This document shows positions 1 through 8,738 of a stretch of 64,000 nucleotides of DNA, piece after piece (within the stretch, counting starts at the first letter, position 1; each line of letters begins with the position of its first letter). This stretch comes from Bacillota bacterium. Its GTDB lineage: Bacteria > Bacillota_I > Bacilli_A > RFN20 > CAG-826. The DNA lies in assembly GCA_023393065.1 (NCBI GenBank), contig JAEWMX010000015.1, forward strand, positions 186,001 through 250,000, in the 5' to 3' direction. The notes beneath the pieces were generated by a model. It did no database searches, was not told the origin of the DNA, and saw only the letters and a list, made by a program, of their open reading frames with translations. Both the position numbers and the translations under genes were made by a program.

Positions 1-1411
1 TAACCTCTTCGCTGATATCGGCTTCACCACCGATATCGATGCGCCAGGTCGGCACCTCGATGCGAAGATCATCGCGATTGAGGATTTCGACAGTCATCCA
101 GTCGCGCCTTAAAGTCTCGACGATTTCCGATTGCATGAAATGCGTTCCGAGGCGATTGTTGATATAAGAAACAGAAGTGTTGATAACTGGCGGTCTCTTA
201 GTCTTTCGAGCATCGTAAGTGATCGTTTCTAAAACGTCCTCCGTATGGCAGAGGCTAACGATTAAATCCGTGGCTAAACCGACCACTTCATCGTATTGAT
301 AAGGATTAATGCCTTTGGCAAAGCGCGACGAAGAATCGCTGACAAGAGCGAGGCGAGTCGAAGTCCGGCGAATGGCGTCAAAAGCAAAGTTAGCGACTTC
401 AATGACGATATTTTTTGTCTTGTCTGTAACGGCTGAAGCTAGAGAGCCCATGATGCCGCCGAGGCACATGACTTGATTGCCGCTGGTGATGGCGATATCA
501 CCTTTCTGCACGGTGTATTCTTTTTCGTCGAGCGCGACGAAAGTGCCGACATAATCATCTTTGATGATAAGTTCTGGTTTCGGCAGTTTGTCGAGATCGT
601 ACATATGAAGTGGCTGACCGGTTAATAGCATCACATAATTACCGATATCGACGATATTATTAATCGAGCGAACGCCCATGCTCTGCAAGGCTTGCTGAAG
701 CCATTTCGGCGAGGGTTCGACTTTGATGTTGCGAATGACTCTTCCTGAAAATTGCGGGCACGACGGGGTCTCAGAGAAGACTTTAAACGATGATTTGCCG
801 GCGTTGACCTGATTGGGTCGAGGCAGTCTCACTTCTCTTTGGTAGAGGGTCGAGATTTCGCGGGCCACATTTGCGATGCTGTGCAAATCAGAGCGATTGG
901 CGAGGAGTTTTAAATCGAGAATTATGTCGTCGAGACCGAGATATTCTAAAACATTTTCATTTCCGACCACCGCATCATCAGCTAGCACTTCGATTCCTTC
1001 TGTTTGCTCATTGCTTAAAAATTTGGCATCGACACCCAACTCGAGCATCGAGCAAATCATGCCTTGGCTTTCCACACCGCGAATAAGACCTTTGGAAATC
1101 TTGCCGCCAGGGAGCACGGCCCCATCTAAAGCGACGATGACTTTTTGCCTATTGGCAACATTGGGTGCTCCGCAGACTATCTGCAAGATTCCGTATTTAT
1201 GGCCGGTATTTACTTTGGTTAGTGACAAGTGATCGCTATCGGGGTGCGGGCCGCATTCGATGACTTCACCGATCACGAGTTTTGTCGCTGTCGAAAGCTT
1301 GGTGACGGCTTCGACTTCCACTCCGGCAAACGTTAAGCGATCGGCGAGTTCGTTCGGAGCGACATCATCGATGTAGATGTATTTTTTTATCCAATTAAGG
1401 CTGACTTTCAT
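1..1411 (-). CDS. pheT: Phenylalanyl-tRNA synthetase beta subunit, 3' part missing
   Basis: Reading the minus strand from an ATG at 1411 gives an open frame to the window edge (about 470 codons; the full protein is normally about 800). It begins MKVSLNWIKKYI, as PheT proteins do, and then carries the EMAP-type tRNA-binding OB fold (HPDSDHLSLTKVNTG near residue 57, VCGAPN near 78). The B3/B4 editing region and the start of the B5 domain follow. PheT forms the alpha2-beta2 enzyme with PheS and supplies tRNA binding and editing of Tyr-tRNA(Phe). It starts 11 bases after pheS, preceded by an AGGATGGAAAG-type ribosome site, so it belongs to the T-box controlled pheST operon. The gene is cut only by the window end; no frameshift is visible. 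Confidence 0.95.
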   Translation of the reverse strand, partial: MKVSLNWIKKYIYIDDVAPNELADRLTFAGVEVEAVTKLSTATKLVIGEVIECGPHPDSDHLSLTKVNTGHKYGILQIVCGAPNVANRQKVIVALDGAVLPGGKISKGLIRGVESQGMICSMLELGVDAKFLSNEQTEGIEVLADDAVVGNENVLEYLGLDDIILDLKLLANRSDLHSIANVAREISTLYQREVRLPRPNQVNAGKSSFKVFSETPSCPQFSGRVIRNIKVEPSPKWLQQALQSMGVRSINNIVDIGNYVMLLTGQPLHMYDLDKLPKPELIIKDDYVGTFVALDEKEYTVQKGDIAITSGNQVMCLGGIMGSLASAVTDKTKNIVIEVANFAFDAIRRTSTRLALVSDSSSRFAKGINPYQYDEVVGLATDLIVSLCHTEDVLETITYDARKTKRPPVINTSVSYINNRLGTHFMQSEIVETLRRDWMTVEILNRDDLRIEVPTWRIDIGGEADISEEV

Positions 1412-1422
1412 CTTTCCATCCT

Positions 1423-2463
1423 CTACTTTCTGACGAATTGCTTTAAAAAGCGCGCATCGTTTTGATAAAAACGGCGAATGTCATCGACTTTGTAGCGAAG
1501 CATAGCGACGCGTTCGATGCCGATGCCAAAAGCAAAGCCGGAATAAATGTTTGGGTCGTAACCTGACATTTTCAACACATTGGGATGAACCATGCCGGCT
1601 CCGAGGATTTCGATATAGCCAGTGTCTTTGCATGTCGGGCAGCCTTTGCCGCCGCATTCAGCGCATGAGACTTGCACTTCGACTGATGGTTCCGTAAACG
1701 GGAAATATGAGCTGACCAAACGAATTTCACGCTTTGGTCCAAACATTTTTTTAATGAATAGGTCAAGTGTGGCTTTAAGGTGGCCGAGGTTGATATCCTT
1801 GCCGACGAGCAAACCTTCGACTTGCCCGAACTGATGCGAGTGCGTCATGTCGTCATTATCGCGGCGGTAGCACTTGCCAGGGCAGACGACTTTCACCATC
1901 TCGCCCTTTTTCTCTTCCATGGCTCGGGCCTGAGCTGGGGAGGTATGAGTCCGCAGAAGAAGGTTCTCGCTTATATAAAACGAGTCTTGCATATCCCTTG
2001 AAGGGTGATTCTTGGGAATGTTCATAAGCTCGAAGTTATAATGGTCGGTTTCGACATCGCGGCCCTCTTTTACTTCGTAACCCATGCTGATAAAAATGTC
2101 TAGTATCTCGTCGCGCACAAGAAATACGGGATTTATACCGCCGGCTTCATGATTGATTCCAGGCAGGGAAATATCGATTTGCTCGCTAACGAGTTTTGCG
2201 GTTATTTCGGCGTCGAGGAAAACTTGCATCTTAACTTCATACAATTCATTGAGTTCCTGGCGAATATTGTTAATCGCTTGTCCAAAGCGCGCTTTATCCT
2301 CACCGGAAAAGTTTTTGATTAGGGACATCATGTTATTGATTTCGGCTTTTTTAGATAAATGGGTGTTGCGCACTTCGACAAGGGCGTTTTTGCTAGTCGC
2401 GCGATTTATTTCATCGCTGATCTTTTGCTTCAGTTGCTCTAGTTTGGCGATTTCTTGTTCCAT
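1423..2463 (-). CDS. pheS: Phenylalanyl-tRNA synthetase alpha subunit
   Basis: 346 residues, the usual PheS length. An N-terminal coiled-coil arm (residues 1-90) is followed by the class II catalytic core. Motif 2 is seen in CYRRDNDDMTHSHQFGQVEG and motif 3 in FGIGIERVAMLRY near the C-terminus. It activates phenylalanine and charges tRNA(Phe) together with PheT. A four-cysteine cluster (CAECGGKGCPTC, about residue 266) replaces the short loop of many PheS proteins and looks like a zinc knuckle. The start is supported by AGGAGGAAGAG just upstream. The leader is a T-box, so expression should rise when tRNA(Phe) is uncharged. Confidence 0.97.
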   Translation of the reverse strand: MEQEIAKLEQLKQKISDEINRATSKNALVEVRNTHLSKKAEINNMMSLIKNFSGEDKARFGQAINNIRQELNELYEVKMQVFLDAEITAKLVSEQIDISLPGINHEAGGINPVFLVRDEILDIFISMGYEVKEGRDVETDHYNFELMNIPKNHPSRDMQDSFYISENLLLRTHTSPAQARAMEEKKGEMVKVVCPGKCYRRDNDDMTHSHQFGQVEGLLVGKDINLGHLKATLDLFIKKMFGPKREIRLVSSYFPFTEPSVEVQVSCAECGGKGCPTCKDTGYIEILGAGMVHPNVLKMSGYDPNIYSGFAFGIGIERVAMLRYKVDDIRRFYQNDARFLKQFVRK

Positions 2464-2476
2464 CGCTCTTCCTCCT

Positions 2477-2680
2477 AAAAAAATAATGACACTTCAGGAA
2501 CGAATTTCTCCGTGGTGCCATCCTTCTTCGCGGCGATTGCCGCGCACTAAATCTTAACGCGATTAACGGGATTTTACTCCGTACTCAGAGGTGAATTCGC
2601 CGCTTTAACTAGAGATGGGTCGCACTCATTCCATCTTCCCTTGCTAACTAAATTAACGGTTACTATGTCTCTTCAACGTA
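2477..2680 (-). promoter_or_regulatory. T-box leader of pheST (Phe specifier)
   Basis: On the minus strand the conserved T-box AAGGATGGCACCACGG lies at 2525-2510. Upstream, GGCGAA-TTC-ACCTCTGAG places a UUC phenylalanine codon followed by A at 2595-2592, exactly where the thrS leader (25748-25950) has GGCGAA-ACC-ACTTCTGAG. The T-box then folds into a terminator in which GGCAC pairs with GUGUC, ahead of a run of seven U (2483-2477). This implies transcription attenuation relieved by uncharged tRNA(Phe). The layout is seen directly; the mechanism is known for T-boxes. Confidence 0.93.
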
Positions 2681-2686
2681 TGAGAT

Positions 2687-2715
2687 ATTATAACATAATA
2701 GAAAATCACTGACTA
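2687..2715 (-). promoter_or_regulatory. Promoter of pheST
   Basis: A TATAAT -10 box with an upstream TG (TGT-TATAAT, extended -10) is at 2692-2687 on the minus strand. A weak -35 (TAGTCA) lies 17 bases further up. Transcription would start near 2680, at the beginning of the T-box leader. Confidence 0.6.
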
Positions 2716-2761
2716 TATTTATCAAGTTGGCTTTTGCTTATTAAAGCAATAATCCACTTTT

Positions 2762-3487
2762 TTATTTATTCAATTCGTATAAAATGATGCCGGTCGCGAC
2801 GGCGACATTTAAAGAATCGATTCCAGAAATGGCAATTCTAAGTCGATAATCGCTAGCTTTCAGCAATTTAGAATTGACTCCGCGCGACTCGTTGCCAAAG
2901 ATGATGACATAGGGCTCCCGGGGTGTAAAGCTTCGCAAATCGAGGCTGTCGCCTAAGGATGTGGCAATCAGTTTAAAACCTTTTTCGCGCATCTTGATTA
3001 GTTGCTCGCCATTCATCTCGAGCAAGTTGAGGACAAAGATGGCACCTTGCGACGCGCTGAGAGCTTTGTCGTTATATGGCGAGACGCAATTTTTCGAGAG
3101 GATGACATCGTTATAGCCAAAAGCGACAGCCGTCCGCAAAATCGTGCCTAGATTACCAGGGTCGTTTATATCATCTAGATAGATGATACGCTTAGAGGAG
3201 ATTGCTTGCGCTATGCCAGTTTTACAAATAGCGACGACGCCTTGAGGGTTCTTAGAGGAGGCTAGTTTGCGCAAAATATCCTCGCTCACCACATATTGAT
3301 CGACAGCAAGGTTATCGATAGGATTCGTCACAAACACCGATTGGACGCAATTTCTTGCCGCCGCCATCTCTAAAAGATGAAAACCTTCGACGAGAAAAAG
3401 ACCGTTTTCTTTTTGATATTTGGCCTGTTTGAGTTTGGCTGCTTCGACGACGTGGCGGTTTTCTTTTGAAGTGACTTTGTAAATCAT
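2762..3487 (-). CDS. TrmH/SpoU-family RNA 2'-O-methyltransferase (YsgA-like)
   Basis: 241 residues. An N-terminal L30e-like RNA-binding part (residues 1-95) precedes a SPOUT methyltransferase domain. The three SpoU motifs are visible: DINDPGNLGTILRTA (motif 1, about 107), FGNESRGV (motif 2, about 197) and SLNVAVATGIILYE (motif 3, C-terminal). The family transfers a methyl group from SAM to a ribose 2'-OH in rRNA or tRNA in the cytoplasm. B. subtilis ysgA sits next to pheST in the same way, so this is its likely counterpart; the exact target nucleotide cannot be read from sequence. The start overlaps the upstream metallopeptidase stop by four bases (ATGA), indicating co-translation. Confidence 0.9.
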   Translation of the reverse strand: MIYKVTSKENRHVVEAAKLKQAKYQKENGLFLVEGFHLLEMAAARNCVQSVFVTNPIDNLAVDQYVVSEDILRKLASSKNPQGVVAICKTGIAQAISSKRIIYLDDINDPGNLGTILRTAVAFGYNDVILSKNCVSPYNDKALSASQGAIFVLNLLEMNGEQLIKMREKGFKLIATSLGDSLDLRSFTPREPYVIIFGNESRGVNSKLLKASDYRLRIAISGIDSLNVAVATGIILYELNK

Positions 3488-4134
3488 GCAAACAGTCCTT
3501 TCTTGAGCCTCTTAACTAAAACCTTATAGTCGGGGCAATATTTATACAATTCTTGATAAAAAGATACACCGTGATCAAAATTGCGGTCGTGAGCTAACTC
3601 GTGAATGATAATCGCATCGATGATGCTCGGATGAAAATGGATGAGGCGCAGTTGAAAGCTCAAAGCGTGAGTCTTGCGCGAATTGGTGCCGAAGCGCGTC
3701 TTCATATCTCGAACTTTAATATCATAAGGTTTCTTTATTTTCATGATTTGTTCATGGTGGCGAACGCGCAGCGTGTAGTATTCTTTTGCAAACTTCCGAA
3801 GTTTCTTGTCAAAATCATTTTGGTCTTTGAAATAAAGTCCGTTTCCATAGAAAAAGGTGTTTTTAACTGCTTCGCCTTCATACAAGTCAAAGAGTTCGCC
3901 GAGCAAATACACCTGATTGCCAACAAATGGAGTTGTGCTCTGCGCGTGTTTTGCTAGTAACCGCTCATAGAACTTATCTAGATAAGCGATAATCGTCGCG
4001 TCTTTAGTTCGCCGTGGCGCGCTGACATAAAAAGCGTGATCGCGAAAGCGAAAGATGACATTTTTTATCGCTTTAATCGTGACGACGACGCGGTAGTCTT
4101 GATTGTCGCGTCGATAAGATAATTCGTAGACCAT
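3484..4134 (-). CDS. YgjP-like zinc metallopeptidase (DUF45, M48-related)
   Basis: 216 residues from the ATG at 4134. The C-terminal half has the zinc-binding helix IIHELAHDRNFDH (HExxH, with a third His ten residues on), preceded by TRFGTNSRKTHALSFQLRL, typical of the YgjP/WLM group. Family members are cytoplasmic SprT-like proteins; the substrate is unknown. An open frame continues upstream to 4230, but the residues before MVYELSYRRD do not resemble the family. A TATACT box at 4146-4141 lies only six bases before this ATG, which would give a leaderless message. No Shine-Dalgarno sequence is present for any start. It is coupled to the methyltransferase downstream by a 4-base overlap. Confidence 0.8.
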   Translation of the reverse strand: MVYELSYRRDNQDYRVVVTIKAIKNVIFRFRDHAFYVSAPRRTKDATIIAYLDKFYERLLAKHAQSTTPFVGNQVYLLGELFDLYEGEAVKNTFFYGNGLYFKDQNDFDKKLRKFAKEYYTLRVRHHEQIMKIKKPYDIKVRDMKTRFGTNSRKTHALSFQLRLIHFHPSIIDAIIIHELAHDRNFDHGVSFYQELYKYCPDYKVLVKRLKKGLFA

Positions 4135-4239
4135 GCTATAAGTATAAACATATCGCCAGGACATAAAAAGTCTTAAACCCGCGAAATAAATGTTTTTATC
4201 TGTTGTCGCTGGGAGATGATAATTATACAATTATGAAGT

Positions 4240-4704
4240 ATGAAAAAAGTACTGATCAGCGCCTGCCTTATCGGCGACAGAGTTCGCTACGACGGCAAGG
4301 ATAATTTAATACCCTATATCGAAGATTTGATGAAGCACTATGAACTCATCCCTTTTTGCCCGGAAGTCGAAGGCGGATTGCCTATCCCCCGCATCAAGAG
4401 CGAGATTCGTAACGGCCGCGTCTTTAACGAGCAGCGCAAAGAAGTCACAAAGCACTTTTTATCAGGAGCTCAAAAAGCTCTCAACATTTGCAAATATATG
4501 CACATCGAATTGGCCATTCTTAAAGAAGATTCTCCTTCGTGTGGGGTCAAAAGCGTTTACGATGGCACGTTTAATCGGCGAAAAATCGCCGGCCAAGGCA
4601 TCACCGCCGCGCTATTACGGCGCAATGGAATCGAGGTCATCAGCGAGCACGATGTTCCCGAACTATTAGAAAAATTGGCAAACAAAAAGGATGTCGCCGT
4701 CTAG
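4240..4704 (+). CDS. DUF523 / TudS-like protein, likely 2-thiouracil desulfurase family
   Basis: 154 residues with the DUF523 signature: SACLIGDRVRYDG at the N-terminus, FCPEVEGGLPIPR near residue 38 and EDSPSCGVKSVYDG near 87. The three conserved cysteines (in SACL, FCPE and SCG) match the ligands of the [4Fe-4S] cluster in TudS, which removes sulfur from thiouracil. Many DUF523 members are uncharacterised, so the substrate is inferred. A -10-like TACAAT ends eight bases before the ATG, and no Shine-Dalgarno sequence is seen, so this may be a leaderless transcript. It is divergent from the metallopeptidase gene and stands alone. Confidence 0.85.
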   Translation: MKKVLISACLIGDRVRYDGKDNLIPYIEDLMKHYELIPFCPEVEGGLPIPRIKSEIRNGRVFNEQRKEVTKHFLSGAQKALNICKYMHIELAILKEDSPSCGVKSVYDGTFNRRKIAGQGITAALLRRNGIEVISEHDVPELLEKLANKKDVAV

Positions 4705-4720
4705 ACGTGACACCCTTTTT
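4684..4720. terminator. Bidirectional terminator between tudS-like gene and M42 peptidase
   Basis: AAAAAGG at 4684 pairs with CCTTTTT at 4714-4720, with an inner GTC/GAC and GTCTAGAC core, flanked by A and T runs. It overlaps the last codons of the plus-strand gene and ends just before the minus-strand stop at 4726, so it could serve both convergent genes. Confidence 0.7.
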
Positions 4721-4725
4721 TCTTT

Positions 4726-5814
4726 CTATTGATATTTAGTGGCTTTGATGGCCGCCAGCGTATCTTTGTCGAGAGCTTTGACGACTTCAGTGAGAAGTTT
4801 GACGGCTTCCAGATAGTCATCATAGTTTATAAGCGAGACGTGGCTGTGGAAATAGCGACATGGAATCGAGATCGTCATCGTCACGACGCCATCATATTGC
4901 TTGTGGATTTCTCCGGAGTCGGTTCCACCGGCCGTCATCAAGTCAAATGTATACTTAATGCCTTTTTCTTTGGCGATTTTTTCGACAAAGTCGAATAATC
5001 CGCGGTGAGCGATGACCGAGCCATCCATGATCGAGAGGGCGACACCCGCGCCGAGTTTGGTCGGATGATTGGGAGCTCCTGGAAGATCGTAGGACATCGT
5101 TACATCGAGAGCAAAAGCCACATCCGGTTTGACGTGGTAGGCAGCTGTTCTCGCCCCCCTTAAGCCGACTTCTTCTTGAACGGTGCCGGCCGCGACAACG
5201 GTCGCTTTGTGATCGACACCTTTAAGGTTTTGCAAGACTTCAATCGCCACCGCCGCGCCGAGGCGATCGTCCCAGGCTTTGCCTAAGAGGGTTTTGCCGT
5301 CGTTCATGACGCGGAAGGGAGTGTATGGAGTAATCATGTCACCGACGCGGATGCCGAGTTTTTCAACATCTTCTCTGGAGCCGACGCCGATGTCGATATA
5401 CATGTCTTTGATTTCCATGACTTTGTTGCGCTGTTCAGCGCTCATGCCATGCGGTGGCTGCGCGCCGACGACGCCGATAATCTTATGGCCGTCGGAAGCT
5501 GTAATGCGCACCGTCTGAGCGAGGACGACGTGGCCCCACCATCCCCCGATTGGGTGAAAACGGATAAAGCCGGAATCCTCGATGCGATGGACTAAAAAGC
5601 CGACTTCGTCAATATGGCCGGAAAGCATGACGACCGGCTCACCTTTTTGACCATCTTTATAGGCTAAGATCGAACCGAGGTTGTCGTATTCGATGCGATC
5701 GGCAAAGCCTTCGACGTTTTCTCTAAATAATTTGGCGGCATCTCTTTCGCGTCCCGAGACGCCTTCGACTTCGCTCATCTTGCGTAAAAACTGTAATCTT
5801 TCTTCCTGTTTCAT
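4726..5814 (-). CDS. M42-family aminopeptidase (copy 1)
   Basis: 362 residues. Di-metal peptidase signatures are in order: SGHIDEVGF (about 65), AWDDRLGAA (about 180), VQEEVGLRGA (about 213), ALDVTMS and RYFHSHVSL near the C-terminus. M42 enzymes form tetrahedral 12-mers and trim N-terminal residues from peptides in the cytoplasm. The ATG at 5814 is preferred over the one at 5820 because AGGAGG lies eight bases before it but only two before the other. It is the last gene of the glgB-glgP-dut unit. A second, diverged M42 gene lies at 38396-39484. Confidence 0.93.
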   Translation of the reverse strand: MKQEERLQFLRKMSEVEGVSGRERDAAKLFRENVEGFADRIEYDNLGSILAYKDGQKGEPVVMLSGHIDEVGFLVHRIEDSGFIRFHPIGGWWGHVVLAQTVRITASDGHKIIGVVGAQPPHGMSAEQRNKVMEIKDMYIDIGVGSREDVEKLGIRVGDMITPYTPFRVMNDGKTLLGKAWDDRLGAAVAIEVLQNLKGVDHKATVVAAGTVQEEVGLRGARTAAYHVKPDVAFALDVTMSYDLPGAPNHPTKLGAGVALSIMDGSVIAHRGLFDFVEKIAKEKGIKYTFDLMTAGGTDSGEIHKQYDGVVTMTISIPCRYFHSHVSLINYDDYLEAVKLLTEVVKALDKDTLAAIKATKYQ

Positions 5815-5826
5815 ATGCATTACCTC

Positions 5827-6324
5827 CTAGTAATTGTTGTTTTGCCTCTGATAGTTGACTTCAAGTTTCGCTTTATAGGCCTTCACGACTTCTTCGACGC
5901 CAAAACCAAGGCTTGGAATAAGGTTTAAAAATAATTGATATGCATTAGTATAATGCGCGACATCGTAGCTTTCAACAAGTTCGACTGTCGCTTTGTATAG
6001 CTCGTGAAACTGCCGCGTCAGGCGCAAGTCGCTCTTGACGATTTCATATGATGTCTTCTTCACTCCGAGAGGTATTCCAAGCGAGAGTAAAAAATGCATG
6101 CCGTCGGCATATTCATCGAGCAGGATGCCGCGCGCCGAAGGGCCTTTGTTCGACCAGTATTTGAAGCATCTCGTCTCGTTGGCAAGTTCGCCGATTTCAA
6201 CAATTAAGGCCATCAGGCGATCATCCTTCGTCGAATCGTAGGTAGTATGGTGATTGCTCGCTATGCGAGCATCCAGTTCGCCTTGCAACTGATATAGTTC
6301 TTTTAGTTCAATTGTCTGGTTCAT
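5827..6324 (-). CDS. dut: Dimeric all-alpha dUTPase
   Basis: 165 residues, all-helical. The MazG-like metal site is visible as EIGELANE (about 43) and LLDEYADGMHFLLSLG (about 68), with the K-Y-W block between them, as in the dUTPase_2 / phage-type dimeric dUTPases. The enzyme converts dUTP to dUMP and pyrophosphate, keeping uracil out of DNA. It overlaps glgP by four bases (ATGA), so it is translated together with a glycogen enzyme, which is an unexpected partner. A general MazG-type nucleotide pyrophosphatase is the alternative. Confidence 0.85.
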   Translation of the reverse strand: MNQTIELKELYQLQGELDARIASNHHTTYDSTKDDRLMALIVEIGELANETRCFKYWSNKGPSARGILLDEYADGMHFLLSLGIPLGVKKTSYEIVKSDLRLTRQFHELYKATVELVESYDVAHYTNAYQLFLNLIPSLGFGVEEVVKAYKAKLEVNYQRQNNNY

Positions 6325-8729
6325 ATTTTTAACTTCTTTAGATGCCAGATGTCCTGGACGTATTGTTCAATCGTGCGATCGCTGGTGAAGAAGCCCGAAT
6401 TGGCGATGTTGATGATTTGCATGCGAGCCCAACTGTGGCGATCGAGGTAGAGTTTTTCGCTTTTTTCTTGGGCTTCGACATAAGCGGCAAAATCCTTGAG
6501 GATGAAGTAGGAGTCGTTGCGATGCATGATTTCATCAAAAATGAGTTGATACTTCTCGTCTTTACCGAAAGTCCACGGCCCGTTGAATAGCGAATCGATG
6601 ACTTTTTTAACGCGCTCATCGGAATTGTAAATGTCCCATGGATTATAATCGCCGCGCTCGTAGTAACCTTCGACTTCTTCGGCTTTTAAGCCGAAAATGA
6701 TGCAGTTATCTAATCCGACAAAATCGGCGATTTCGACGTTGGCGCCATCGAGGGTACCGAGGGTGATGGCTCCATTCATCATGAACTTCATGTTGCCGGT
6801 GCCACTAGCTTCTTTGCCGGCCGTCGAGATTTGTTCGCTGATATCGCTGGCGGGAATAATTTTCTCGGCCGATGAGACACCATAGTTTTCGACGAATAAG
6901 ACCTTAATAAACTTTGAGACGTGCGGATCGCGGTCGACGATGTCGGCCACCGCTAAGATAAGTTCGATGATCTTCTTGGCATAATCGTAGCTCGGAGCGG
7001 CTTTGGCTCCAAAGACAAAGGTGCGTGGATAAATCTTAAATGACGGGTCTTCTTTTAAACGCTGATAGAGGTAGATGATGTGAAAAATATTCATTAGCTG
7101 GCGCTTGTAAGCGTGCAATCTCTTGATTTGGACATCGAAAATAGAGTCGACATTCAAATCGACGTTTTGTTTTTTCTTCATATATGAAGCAAAAGCTACT
7201 TTGTTATCGTGCTTAATGCGTATGATCGCGTCTTGCACCTTCTTGTCATCTTGATATTGTTCAAAATTCTTGATGAGGCTAAAGTCTTTCTTCCAGCCTT
7301 CGCCAATCTTGCTCGTGATCAATTCGGCGAGTTCGGGATTAGCATACATCAGCCACCGGCGATGGGTGACGCCGTTGGTCTTATTGTTGAACTTTTGCGG
7401 ATAGAGCTCATAGAAGTCGCGGAAAGTATCGCGCTTTAAAATTTCGGTGTGAAGTTTGGCGACGCCATTAACTGAATAAGCGGCGTGAATCGCTAAATTC
7501 GTCATGTGAATTTGCCCATCTTTGATAATTTGCATGGCGTAGCGACTGCCGTAATCGACATTTTTCTCAGCCATTTCAATGTTGAAGCGGCGGCTGATTT
7601 CTTCGATGATCATAAAGCAACGCGGCAATAATCTCTGGACGTATTGAATCGGCCATTTTTCCAAGGCTTCGGCCATGACGGTGTGATTGGTGTAGGCAAA
7701 TGATTTCTGCACTTGACGCCAGGCTTCTTCCCATTCGTATTCGTACTCGTCGATTAAAAGGCGCATCATTTCCGGAATCGCCAAAATCGGATGCGTGTCG
7801 TTTAATTGAAAGACGTGATAATCAGCAAAGTTATCGAGGGTGCCGAACCGGCGAAAGTGACCGCGCATCGCACTCTGAAGGCCAGCGCTCACCAGAAAAT
7901 ATTGTTGCCGCAATCGCAAAATACGGCCTTGCTCGGTCGAATCGTCAGGATAAAGACCATGACATAATTCCTTTAAAGTGATCAAATAAGCTTCAAAATC
8001 CTGATTTTTGGGAAGATTTTCTAAGCTCGGCTCAGCCGACCAAAGGCGGAGGGTGTTGGCCACATTATTGCGATAGCCGACTAAAGAAACGTCGTAAGGC
8101 ATTGCCTTAACCGAGACGGCGTTGGCGGTTCTGATACCGAACTGACCATTCTTTTTTAAATATGTTTCGGCATTTCCATAAAATTTTACTTCGACCGCAT
8201 GTTTGGGTTTTCTAACTTCGAAGACATAACCGTTTGAAAGCCAGTGATCCGGCATCTCGATCTGCTTGTTGTTGCGAATCGCCTGGCGAAAAAAGCCGTA
8301 CTCATAGCGAATGCAGTTGCCGTGGCCGGCATAGCCGAGAGAGGCTAGCGAATCCATAAAGCAGGCGGCGAGGCGGCCGAGACCACCATTGCCTAAACCG
8401 GCATCGTGCTCTTCGTTTTCCAAGTCGCGAATATCGATGCCCAATTCTTTTAAACCTTGTTCGGCAATCTCGTAGATACCGAGATTCATCATGTTGCTAT
8501 GCAATAATTTTCCGATGAGAAATTCCATCGAGAAATAGATGAGTTGCTTTTCCTTATTTTTTAAGACGTACTCGCGCGTTTGCCGCCAGTAGTTGCCAGC
8601 GTAATCGCGAACTAATTCGCCGAGGATATCATATCTTTCGCTAATGTGTGAATCTTTGACATTCTTGCCATATTTTTCGGCGAGGCGCTTAGAAAACTCA
8701 TCTTTAAATTCTGCTTTGCTTTTAAACAT
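6321..8729 (-). CDS. glgP: Glycogen/starch phosphorylase
   Basis: 802 residues, the normal length for GT35 phosphorylases. The PLP site EASGTGNMKFMMNGAITLGT is present near residue 640, and the N-terminal half has NGGLGRLAACFMDS and YGIRYEYG-type blocks (here CIRYEYGFFRQ). It releases glucose-1-phosphate from the non-reducing ends of glycogen using inorganic phosphate and PLP. It lies nine bases after glgB and overlaps dut at its end. With glgC, glgD and glgA at 45350-49032, the window holds a full glycogen storage and use pathway apart from a debranching enzyme. Confidence 0.97.
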   Translation of the reverse strand: MFKSKAEFKDEFSKRLAEKYGKNVKDSHISERYDILGELVRDYAGNYWRQTREYVLKNKEKQLIYFSMEFLIGKLLHSNMMNLGIYEIAEQGLKELGIDIRDLENEEHDAGLGNGGLGRLAACFMDSLASLGYAGHGNCIRYEYGFFRQAIRNNKQIEMPDHWLSNGYVFEVRKPKHAVEVKFYGNAETYLKKNGQFGIRTANAVSVKAMPYDVSLVGYRNNVANTLRLWSAEPSLENLPKNQDFEAYLITLKELCHGLYPDDSTEQGRILRLRQQYFLVSAGLQSAMRGHFRRFGTLDNFADYHVFQLNDTHPILAIPEMMRLLIDEYEYEWEEAWRQVQKSFAYTNHTVMAEALEKWPIQYVQRLLPRCFMIIEEISRRFNIEMAEKNVDYGSRYAMQIIKDGQIHMTNLAIHAAYSVNGVAKLHTEILKRDTFRDFYELYPQKFNNKTNGVTHRRWLMYANPELAELITSKIGEGWKKDFSLIKNFEQYQDDKKVQDAIIRIKHDNKVAFASYMKKKQNVDLNVDSIFDVQIKRLHAYKRQLMNIFHIIYLYQRLKEDPSFKIYPRTFVFGAKAAPSYDYAKKIIELILAVADIVDRDPHVSKFIKVLFVENYGVSSAEKIIPASDISEQISTAGKEASGTGNMKFMMNGAITLGTLDGANVEIADFVGLDNCIIFGLKAEEVEGYYERGDYNPWDIYNSDERVKKVIDSLFNGPWTFGKDEKYQLIFDEIMHRNDSYFILKDFAAYVEAQEKSEKLYLDRHSWARMQIINIANSGFFTSDRTIEQYVQDIWHLKKLKI

Positions 8730-8738
8730 ATTTCTCCT